A stretch of 33,730 nt of DNA from CAMLDH01 sp966250375 (GTDB lineage Bacteria; Pseudomonadota; Gammaproteobacteria; Burkholderiales; Burkholderiaceae_D). This document shows positions 7,765 to 14,166 of the stretch, one piece after another. Location of the stretch: contig CBINHE010000047.1 of the NCBI GenBank assembly GCA_966250375.1, positions 1 through 33,730 on the forward strand. The letters run 5' to 3'. Each line of letters starts with the position of its first letter. Positions within the stretch are counted from its first letter, which is position 1. The position numbers and the translations under genes are program-made. The notes below the pieces were generated by a model, which ran no database searches, was not told the origin of the DNA, and was given only the letters and a program-made list of their open reading frames with translations.

Positions 7765-8556
7765 ATGAATTCTATTTCAACCCATTTGACCAATAGTGAT
7801 GCGCCGAGTACTGAGGCTGGGGTTTCCGTTCCTGGAATGTCAGCTACTTTCAGTCCGCTCTATCGGCAAATCAAGGTGCTGATCACGCAAAGTCTGCAAG
7901 CCGGCGAATGGAAGCCGGGAGAGCTGATTCCAAGTGAAGTCGAACTGGCGAACCGTTTCAAGGTCAGTCAGGGGACGGTGCGCAAGGCAATAGACGAGCT
8001 GTCTGCCGAGAATCTGGTCGTGCGACGGCAAGGAAAGGGTACTTTTGTTTCGACGCATCACGAAGAGCGTGCGCAGTTCCGATTTTTGCGCTTGATGCCT
8101 GATCTGGGCGAGGCAGGCTATCCGGACAACAAGATCATTGAAGTCAGGCGTTTGCGTGCGCCAGCAGAGGTCGCGCGCCAACTCGATATCAAGTCGGGTG
8201 ATTCGGTCATTTTCATCAAGCGTGTACAGTCTTTTGACGGTGCTCCAATCATTCTGGAAGAGCTTTGGTTGCCGGGGGTCATTTTCAAAGGTTTGACGGC
8301 AGAGCGTTTGATTGAATACAAGGGGCCGATGTACGGTCTGTTTGAAAGCGAATTTGGTACCCATATGATCCACGCAGCGGAAAAGATTCGCGCGGTTGCG
8401 GCAGATGAAAATATGGCCGAATTACTAGCTGTTGCCCTCAATACGCCATTGTTGAGTGTTGAGCGGGTGTCCTACACCTATGGCAACAAGCCGGTGGAGG
8501 TGCGACGCGGGTTGTATCTGACTGACCGCCATCATTATCAGAATGAGTTGAGTTAG
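7765..8556 (+). CDS. GntR family transcriptional regulator, HutC subfamily (UTRA domain)
   Basis: A 263-residue DNA-binding regulator. Residues 30-98 form the winged helix-turn-helix (PLYRQIKVLI, PSEVELANRFKVSQGTVRKAIDELSAENLVVRRQGKGTFV). Residues 105-260 are a UTRA ligand-binding domain (LRAPAEVARQLDIKSGDSV and SVERVSYTYGNKPVEVRRGL), which normally senses a small metabolite. Its position between mdh and sdhC, with palindromes on both sides, suggests it controls TCA genes; this is inferred, and the ligand is unknown. Start choice is uncertain: ATG 7765 has no close ribosome binding site, while GGAGG (7738-7742) serves a tiny frame (GTG 7747 or 7750 to TAA 7759) ending 3 nt before it. ATG 7837 (MSATFSPLYRQ) is an alternative that leaves the DNA-binding domain whole. 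Confidence 0.92.
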   Translation: MNSISTHLTNSDAPSTEAGVSVPGMSATFSPLYRQIKVLITQSLQAGEWKPGELIPSEVELANRFKVSQGTVRKAIDELSAENLVVRRQGKGTFVSTHHEERAQFRFLRLMPDLGEAGYPDNKIIEVRRLRAPAEVARQLDIKSGDSVIFIKRVQSFDGAPIILEELWLPGVIFKGLTAERLIEYKGPMYGLFESEFGTHMIHAAEKIRAVAADENMAELLAVALNTPLLSVERVSYTYGNKPVEVRRGLYLTDRHHYQNELS

Positions 8557-8596
8557 CAGTGTGAGGTGATCCCTGTCAAGTGTGGAATTATTGATC

Positions 8597-8650
8597 TTGA
8601 CAAACGGATATATTGCCTATTGTGCACAATACTTATTGGTGTGCTGCACA
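8597..8650 (+). promoter_or_regulatory. sdh operon promoter candidate with two operator-like palindromes
   Basis: A perfect -35 hexamer TTGACA lies at 8597-8602. The best -10 (TATTGT, 8618-8623) has a short 15-bp spacer, as expected of a regulated promoter. A perfect 12-bp palindrome ATTGTGCACAAT (8619-8630) overlaps this -10, and a second palindrome TGTGCTGCACA (8640-8650) follows. Their centres are about 20.5 bp apart, two helical turns. Regulator binding is inferred. Confidence 0.5.
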
Positions 8651-8696
8651 AAATAAGCGAAAATCACGGAATTATTTAGCTCAGGGAGGTGTTGTT

Positions 8697-9110
8697 ATGT
8701 CTGAAGCCGCAAAGAAAAGTCGGCCTGAATTTCGTAATATTAATGCATTGAAAGATTTGCCGAACTATCGCTGGCCAATGGCAAGTCTTGTTTCGGGTGC
8801 GCACCGCATCAGCGGTTTGTTGCTGGTCTTGTTGCTGCCCTTGATTTTGTATTTGTTGGAAAAGAGCCTTACCTCCGAAATTTCATTTGAGTATTTCAAA
8901 GGGTTTACTTCCACTTGGTTCGTCAAGTTGCTGATCTTGGTAGTGGCGTGGGGCTACCTACAGCATTTCTGTTCCGGCATTCGCCACCTCGTCATGGATA
9001 CACATGTCGGCTTGGATAAAGATAGTGCGCGTAAATCTGCTACCGGTGTTTTTGCAGTCACCTTGGTGTTGACGGTATTGGTTGCATTGAAATTGTTCGG
9101 AGTATTCTAA
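8697..9110 (+). CDS. sdhC: Succinate dehydrogenase cytochrome b556 subunit
   Basis: A membrane anchor subunit of complex II, which passes electrons from succinate to ubiquinone and helps bind heme b. The 137-residue product has three membrane helices (about residues 43-60, 77-95 and 112-133). Family signatures are SGAHRISG, with H36-R37 near the quinone site, and HFCSGIRHLVMD, in which H90 corresponds to the heme-ligand histidine of the family. ATG 8697 was chosen because AGGGAGGT lies 7 nt upstream; the in-frame extension to 8613 runs back into the promoter region. It is the first gene of sdhCDAB, and sdhD starts directly after its stop codon. Confidence 0.95.
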   Translation: MSEAAKKSRPEFRNINALKDLPNYRWPMASLVSGAHRISGLLLVLLLPLILYLLEKSLTSEISFEYFKGFTSTWFVKLLILVVAWGYLQHFCSGIRHLVMDTHVGLDKDSARKSATGVFAVTLVLTVLVALKLFGVF

Positions 9111-9476
9111 ATGGAAAACAATAATATCGGACCGAAGCGTCTGGTGGTCGGCGCACATTACGGCCTCAAAGACTGGCTCGCGCAACGCATGACAGCAATC
9201 GTGATGGCGGTCTATACGATCATCCTTTTGGTGACTTTTTTGACTGGCAGTAATTTCAGCTATGAAGGCTGGGCCGGCATGTTTGCGCAACAATGGTTCA
9301 AGATCGCAACCTTTGTCGCCTTCCTCTCGCTTTTCTATCACGCCTGGGTCGGCATGCGCGAAATTTTAATGGATTATGCCAAGCCGGCCGGTTTTCGCTT
9401 GAGCTTGCAAGTTGCCACCATCGTGTGGTTAGTCGGTTGTGCCGGATGGGCGGCGCAGATTTTGTGGAGAGCCTAA
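9111..9476 (+). CDS. sdhD: Succinate dehydrogenase membrane anchor subunit
   Basis: The second membrane anchor of complex II, in the inner membrane. The 121-residue product has three hydrophobic helices (about 27-45, 60-80 and 95-118). FYHAWVGMREILMDY carries H77, which aligns with the second axial heme b ligand of the SdhD family, followed by the conserved D-Y pair near the quinone site. Its ATG lies directly after the sdhC TAA, so the two are probably translationally coupled. The sdhA GTG start follows its stop after two bases. Confidence 0.95.
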   Translation: MENNNIGPKRLVVGAHYGLKDWLAQRMTAIVMAVYTIILLVTFLTGSNFSYEGWAGMFAQQWFKIATFVAFLSLFYHAWVGMREILMDYAKPAGFRLSLQVATIVWLVGCAGWAAQILWRA

Positions 9477-9478
9477 TC

Positions 9479-11257
9479 GTGGCAGCAATCAAATCTTCTA
9501 TTCCTTCCCGCCGCTTTGATGCGGTCATCGTTGGTGCCGGCGGTTCCGGCATGCGTGCTTCCCTGCAATTAGCTGAAGCTGGCTTGAACGTTGCCGTATT
9601 GTCCAAGGTATTCCCGACCCGTTCGCATACCGTTGCAGCGCAAGGTGGTATTGGCGCATCGCTCGGCAACATGTCGGAAGACGGCTGGTACTGGCACATG
9701 TTCGACACCGTCAAAGGCGGTGACTATCTGGGCGACCAAGATGCGATCGAATTCATGTGCCGTGAGGCACCGAAGGTCGTGTACGAACTTGAACATTTCG
9801 GCATGCCATTCGACCGTAATCCGGACGGCACAATTTACCAGCGTCCGTTCGGCGGTCATACCGCGAACTTCGGCGAAAAACCGGTACAACGCGCTTGTGC
9901 TGCTGCCGACCGTACCGGGCATGCATTGCTGCACACGCTCTATCAGCGCAATGTGCGCGCCAAAACCCATTTTTTCGTTGAATGGATGGCGATCGATATT
10001 CTGCGGGATGCCGAGGGCGATGTGATTGGTGTCGTTGCGCTTGAAATGGAAACTGGCGACGTGATGATTCTCGAAGCCAAGACCACGATTTTCGCGACCG
10101 GTGGTGCCGGCCGTATCTTTGCCGCATCGACCAATGCATTCATCAACACCGGCGATGGACTCGGCATGGCGGCACGTGCTGGACTGCCGCTGGAAGATAT
10201 GGAATTCTGGCAATTTCATCCGACAGGCGTGGCAGGCGCGGGCGTGCTCATTACTGAAGGCGTGCGCGGCGAGGGCGGCATTCTGATTAACAGCAATGGC
10301 GAACGCTTCATGGAGCGCTACGCGCCGACGCTGAAGGATCTGGCACCGCGCGACTTCGTGTCGCGTTCGATGGATCAGGAAATCAAGGAGGGGCGCGGCT
10401 GTGGTCCGAACAAGGATCACGTGCTGCTGGATCTGCGCCACATCGGAGCCGATACTATCCAGAAGCGCTTGCCATCGATTCTCGAAATCGGCCATAAATT
10501 CGCCAACGTCGATGCAACCAAAGAGCCAATCCCGGTTGTGCCGACGATCCACTATCAGATGGGCGGTATCCCGACCAATATTTATGGTCAAGTAGTCGCG
10601 CCGAAGGATGGTAATCCGAATGCAATCGTCAACGGCATGTACGCGATCGGCGAGTGTGCCTGCGTGTCAGTGCATGGTGCAAACCGTCTCGGCACCAATT
10701 CCTTGCTCGATCTGGTCGTGTTCGGTCGTGCAGCCGGTAATCATGTAGTAGAAAGCAATTTGAAAGCGAAAAGCCACAAGCCGTTGCCAGCAGATGCCGC
10801 CGATTTCGCGCTGGCGCGTTTGGCCAAGCTTGAAACTAGCACTGGTACGGAGCGGGTGCAGAATGTTGCTAACGATATTCGCGCGACGATGCAGCAGTAC
10901 TGTGGCGTATTTCGTACCGACGAGTTGCTGCAAAACGGTTACAAGAAAATCATGGAGCTGGATGAGCGTCGCAAGCATGTGTCGTTCAAGGACAAGTCCA
11001 AGGTCTTCAACACGGCACGTGTCGAAGCGTTGGAGCTCGACAACCTGATCGAGACCGCAAAGGCAACTATTACATCCGCTGTTGCACGCAAGGAATCACG
11101 CGGCGCTCATGCGCATCGTGACTACGAGAAACGCGACGATGAAAACTGGATGAAGCACACACTGTGGTTTTCCGAAGGCAATCGCCTCGATTACAAACCT
11201 GTTAAAACGAAACCGTTGACAGTGGAAACCTTCCAACCTAAAGCCCGCACGTTTTAA
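9479..11257 (+). CDS. sdhA: Succinate dehydrogenase flavoprotein subunit
   Basis: The catalytic flavoprotein of complex II; it oxidises succinate to fumarate on the cytoplasmic face. From the GTG at 9479 it is 592 residues, the usual SdhA length. Visible are the dinucleotide-binding motif VIVGAGGSGMRASLQLAEAG (about 20-39), H50 in RSHTVAAQGG, which binds FAD covalently, the HPTGV and RGEGG active-site segments, HGANRLGTNSLLDLVVFGRA and the C-terminal DYEKRDDENWMKHTLW. The open frame extends back to 9293 inside sdhD, but GTG 9479 has GGAG 9 nt upstream and gives the family N-terminus. It is tightly coupled to sdhD. An 82-nt gap containing a G10 run separates it from sdhB. Confidence 0.97.
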   Translation: MAAIKSSIPSRRFDAVIVGAGGSGMRASLQLAEAGLNVAVLSKVFPTRSHTVAAQGGIGASLGNMSEDGWYWHMFDTVKGGDYLGDQDAIEFMCREAPKVVYELEHFGMPFDRNPDGTIYQRPFGGHTANFGEKPVQRACAAADRTGHALLHTLYQRNVRAKTHFFVEWMAIDILRDAEGDVIGVVALEMETGDVMILEAKTTIFATGGAGRIFAASTNAFINTGDGLGMAARAGLPLEDMEFWQFHPTGVAGAGVLITEGVRGEGGILINSNGERFMERYAPTLKDLAPRDFVSRSMDQEIKEGRGCGPNKDHVLLDLRHIGADTIQKRLPSILEIGHKFANVDATKEPIPVVPTIHYQMGGIPTNIYGQVVAPKDGNPNAIVNGMYAIGECACVSVHGANRLGTNSLLDLVVFGRAAGNHVVESNLKAKSHKPLPADAADFALARLAKLETSTGTERVQNVANDIRATMQQYCGVFRTDELLQNGYKKIMELDERRKHVSFKDKSKVFNTARVEALELDNLIETAKATITSAVARKESRGAHAHRDYEKRDDENWMKHTLWFSEGNRLDYKPVKTKPLTVETFQPKARTF

Positions 11258-11266
11258 TTTGTTGGC

Positions 11267-11311
11267 GACAGAGGGGGGGGGGCGAAGCTACCGCTTACGC
11301 TTAACTCTGTC
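11267..11311 (+). repeat. G10 homopolymer inside a possible hairpin, sdhA-sdhB gap
   Basis: Ten consecutive G (11273-11282) start at the edge of a 7-bp inverted repeat GACAGAG (11267-11273) / CTCTGTC (11305-11311). The sequence is plain; formation of the RNA stem and any regulatory role are inferred. G runs of this length are prone to slippage, and read errors are possible. Confidence 0.7.
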
Positions 11312-11339
11312 CCGCAATACTAAAAAAAGAGATCCAACC

Positions 11340-12050
11340 ATGGCACGTACTTTAAAATTTCAAATCTACCGTTACGATCCGGACAAGGATAGCAAGCCAT
11401 ACATGCAAGATTTAACGGTGGACTTACAAGATACCGACAAGATGTTGCTGGACGCATTGCAACGTATTAAATCCGATGTGGACGATTCCCTTGCTCTGCG
11501 TCGCTCATGCCGTGAAGGTGTATGCGGTTCCGATGCAATGAACATCAATGGCAAGAACGGATTGGCCTGCACCACCAATCTGAACGAGTTGACCGAACCG
11601 ATCGTGTTGCGGCCATTGCCAGGTCTGCCGGTCATTCGCGATCTGATCGTCGACATGACCCAGTTCTTCAAGCAATATCATTCGATCAAGCCGTTCCTGA
11701 TCAATGACACGATTCCGCCGGAGAAAGAACGTCTGCAATCACCGACCGAGCGCGAGGAGTTGGATGGCCTGTACGAGTGTATTCTGTGCGCATGCTGCTC
11801 GACTTCGTGCCCGTCGTTCTGGTGGAATCCAGATAAATTTGTCGGTCCGGCCGGTTTGCTGCAAGCGTATCGCTTTATTGCAGATAGCCGCGATGAGGCA
11901 ACTGGGGAACGTTTGGATAATTTGGAAGATCCATATCGTTTGTTCCGTTGCCATTCGATTATGAACTGCGTTGATGTTTGCCCGAAAGGATTGAACCCGA
12001 ACAAGGCGATCGGCAAGATCAAGGAATTGATGGTTCGTCGCGTGGTGTAA
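11340..12050 (+). CDS. sdhB: Succinate dehydrogenase iron-sulfur subunit
   Basis: The electron-transfer subunit linking SdhA FAD to the membrane quinone site. The 236-residue product has all three cluster motifs: the [2Fe-2S] ferredoxin-like domain (SCREGVCGSDAMNINGKNG and the following LAC), the [4Fe-4S] motif CILCACCSTSCP and the [3Fe-4S] motif CHSIMNCVDVCPKGLNP, close to the E. coli sequence. ATG 11340 (MARTLKFQIYRYDP) is preceded by an AAAGAGA ribosome binding site. The open frame runs further upstream through the G10 tract, but that part does not look coding. sdhE and gltA follow on the same strand. Confidence 0.97.
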   Translation: MARTLKFQIYRYDPDKDSKPYMQDLTVDLQDTDKMLLDALQRIKSDVDDSLALRRSCREGVCGSDAMNINGKNGLACTTNLNELTEPIVLRPLPGLPVIRDLIVDMTQFFKQYHSIKPFLINDTIPPEKERLQSPTEREELDGLYECILCACCSTSCPSFWWNPDKFVGPAGLLQAYRFIADSRDEATGERLDNLEDPYRLFRCHSIMNCVDVCPKGLNPNKAIGKIKELMVRRVV

Positions 12051-12285
12051 GGAAGTTTATGTATTGGAGGGGGGCAGGGTATCCTTAGAGCGAATTGCCG
12101 ATGGCTATAGGTGTGCCCCGCACACATCCTGCATTGATTCGTAAAATGCTGGCCGCTTTGTTCTTGCCCCACCGCCAAATTAGAAAATTCAATAGACTGG
12201 AAGCACTCCTGCTTCCGTCTTATTTCATGTATTTTTCAGCTCAACCTTACGCTGAAAGCTGGATGGAATTGGAGCGAATGAAAAT

Positions 12286-12555
12286 ATGTCAATAAGCCAT
12301 CAAGCCGATCCTGCGAAACGCGCACGCCTGCGCTGGCGCGCGCGCCGGGGGCTGCTGGAAAATGACTTGATCATCACGCGCTTTCTGGATACACACGAGT
12401 CAACCTTGACCGATGACGAGGTTGATGCATTTTCCCGGCTGATGGACGTGTCGGATAATGATTTGATGAGTTTGTTGTTGGCGCGCAAGGAGCCGGAAGG
12501 TGAGATCGATTTAACTCATGTTCATGCGCTTTTGGTGAGATTGCGTAACGCTTGA
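12286..12555 (+). CDS. sdhE: FAD assembly factor SdhE
   Basis: A small cytoplasmic protein (89 residues) of the SdhE/YgfY/SDHAF2 family, which promotes covalent attachment of FAD to SdhA. The diagnostic RGxxE motif is R21-G22-L-L-E25 (RRGLLENDL), followed by the acidic helical bundle (LTDDEVDAFSRLMDVSDNDL). ATG 12286 has GGAGCG about 9 nt upstream. It lies 235 bp after sdhB, in the same direction, and next to the enzyme it matures. I see nothing notable in the sdhB-sdhE gap. A probable gltA promoter overlaps its 3' end. Confidence 0.95.
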   Translation: MSISHQADPAKRARLRWRARRGLLENDLIITRFLDTHESTLTDDEVDAFSRLMDVSDNDLMSLLLARKEPEGEIDLTHVHALLVRLRNA

Positions 12556-12569
12556 CAAAATGTTATAAA
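12541..12569 (+). promoter_or_regulatory. Candidate extended -10 promoter for gltA
   Basis: TATAAA (12564-12569) is preceded by a TGn extended -10 element (12561-12563), with a weak -35 TTGCGT (12541-12546) at 17-bp spacing. A TTGACA at 12552-12557 has no partner at normal spacing. This would give a 5' leader of about 70 nt before gltA. It overlaps the sdhE stop codon. Confidence 0.4.
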
Positions 12570-12647
12570 AAATTTGTGTCATCAATGATTTTTTTGCGAT
12601 TCTGTTTTACCTACCCATCGACCTATCGCTCATAAGAAGGAAGAGCC

Positions 12648-13952
12648 ATGACCAACTCTGATACCAAAGCCACGCTATCGTTTTCTGACGGCTCCTCATC
12701 ACTCGAACTGCCGATCTACAAGGGCACAATCGGCCCTGATGTTATCGACATCCGCAAGCTCTATAGCACCACAGGCAAGTTCACCTACGATCCGGGTTTC
12801 ATGTCGACTGCAGCCTGTAACTCGTCGATCACCTACATTGATGGTGACAAGGGCGAACTGCTGTATCGCGGTTACCCAATCGAGCAACTGGCAGTCAATT
12901 GCGATTTCCTGGAAACGTGCTATTTGTTGCTGAACGGCGAACTGCCGAACGCGACTGAAAAGAAGACATTTGTGAGCACCGTGACCAACCACACGATGGT
13001 GCATGAGCAGATGCAATTCTTTTTCCGCGGCTTCCGTCGTGACGCGCATCCGATGTCAGTGTTGGTCGGTACGGTCGGCGCATTAGCGTCGTTCTACCAC
13101 GACTCGCTCGATATCAATGATCCACACCACCGTGAAGTGTCGGCGATCCGCTTGATCGCGAAGATGCCGACGCTGGTGGCGATGGCATACAAATATTCGG
13201 TTGGGCAGCCGTTTGTTTATCCGCGCAACGATTTATCGTATAGCGCCAACTTCATGCGCATGATGTTTTCCACGCCATGCGAAGAATACAAGGTCAACGA
13301 CGTGCTGGTGCGTGCGCTTGATCGCATCCTGATCCTGCATGCGGACCATGAGCAAAATGCATCGACTTCGACCGTACGTCTGGCAGGCTCTTCCGGCGCC
13401 AATCCGTTCGCCTGTATCGCAGCCGGTATTGCCTGCCTGTGGGGCCCGGCGCACGGCGGCGCCAACGAGGCGGCACTGAACATGCTGAAAGAGATTGGCA
13501 CTGTCGACAAAATTCCTGAATTCGTCAAGCAAGTCAAAGATAAAAATTCCGGCGTGAAGTTGATGGGCTTCGGTCACCGCGTCTACAAGAACTATGATCC
13601 GCGCGCCAAGCTGATGCGTGAAACCTGCTACGAAGTGTTGAACGAGCTGGGTTTGGAAAACGATCCGCTGTTCAAGCTTGCAATGGCACTGGAAAAAGTG
13701 GCGCTGGAAGACGAATACTTCGTGTCACGCAAACTTTATCCGAACGTCGATTTCTATTCGGGTATCGTGCAATCCGCGTTAGGTATTCCGGTTTCGTTGT
13801 TCACCGGCATCTTCGCGATGGCACGTACTGTGGGTTGGATCGCCCAATGGAATGAAATGATTTCCGATCCGGAACAAAAAATCGGTCGTCCGCGTCAGTT
13901 GTTTGTAGGTGCGAAAACGCGCGATGTACCGTCACTCGGCAAGCGTAGGTAA
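12648..13952 (+). CDS. gltA: Citrate synthase (type II)
   Basis: Condenses acetyl-CoA and oxaloacetate to citrate, the entry step of the TCA cycle, in the cytoplasm. The 434-residue length and N-terminal beta domain fit the hexameric, NADH-sensitive type II enzymes of Gram-negative bacteria. Catalytic residues by family equivalence are H269 in WGPAHGGANEA, H310 in GFGHRVYKNYDPRA and D368 in NVDFYSG; LHADHEQNAS (H231, H234) is the conserved oxaloacetate-side segment. The start has GAAGGAAGAG upstream. A strong intrinsic terminator follows the stop, separating gltA from sucA. Confidence 0.97.
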   Translation: MTNSDTKATLSFSDGSSSLELPIYKGTIGPDVIDIRKLYSTTGKFTYDPGFMSTAACNSSITYIDGDKGELLYRGYPIEQLAVNCDFLETCYLLLNGELPNATEKKTFVSTVTNHTMVHEQMQFFFRGFRRDAHPMSVLVGTVGALASFYHDSLDINDPHHREVSAIRLIAKMPTLVAMAYKYSVGQPFVYPRNDLSYSANFMRMMFSTPCEEYKVNDVLVRALDRILILHADHEQNASTSTVRLAGSSGANPFACIAAGIACLWGPAHGGANEAALNMLKEIGTVDKIPEFVKQVKDKNSGVKLMGFGHRVYKNYDPRAKLMRETCYEVLNELGLENDPLFKLAMALEKVALEDEYFVSRKLYPNVDFYSGIVQSALGIPVSLFTGIFAMARTVGWIAQWNEMISDPEQKIGRPRQLFVGAKTRDVPSLGKRR

Positions 13953-13971
13953 GTTAATACAGCAAAAAGCA

Positions 13972-14005
13972 ACAAAAAAGCGAGCTGGGAGGCTCGCTTT
14001 TTTGT
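13972..14005 (+). terminator. Intrinsic terminator after gltA
   Basis: GCGAGC / GCTCGC with flanking A6/T6 gives a stem of about 12 bp around a 6-nt loop, ending in TTTTTT. Loop and stem fit a textbook terminator. The 160 bp from here to sucA hold a possible extended -10 (TGATATCCT, 14021-14029) and small inverted repeats (14116-14128, 14137-14149). Confidence 0.9.
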
Positions 14006-14166
14006 TGGTCGACGCATATGTGATATCCTATCTGTCTGGTAACACTTCAGGTCACGCAGCCCTTCCCCCACAACTTGATGTGCAATCCGCTAACCGGTCA
14101 GGCCGTGTCGCGGAAGGTTAAATTAACCCGCTAATCTCGCGAAACGCGAAGAAAGGTGAGCAAGAG

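Noticed and set aside
9569..10591. Minus-strand 340-codon frame inside sdhA
   Set aside because: Antisense shadow of a clearly coding sdhA; no motif or start signal.
12095..12295. 66-codon frame between sdhB and sdhE
   Set aside because: No family match, overlaps the sdhE start, no ribosome binding site.
12552..12569. TTGACA followed by TATAAA before gltA as one promoter
   Set aside because: The spacing is only 6 bp; the extended -10 reading with an upstream -35 was used instead.
14116..14149. Small inverted repeats (GGTTAA-A-TTAACC and TCGCG-AAA-CGCGA) in the sucA leader as a riboswitch
   Set aside because: They are too short and match no known riboswitch core.
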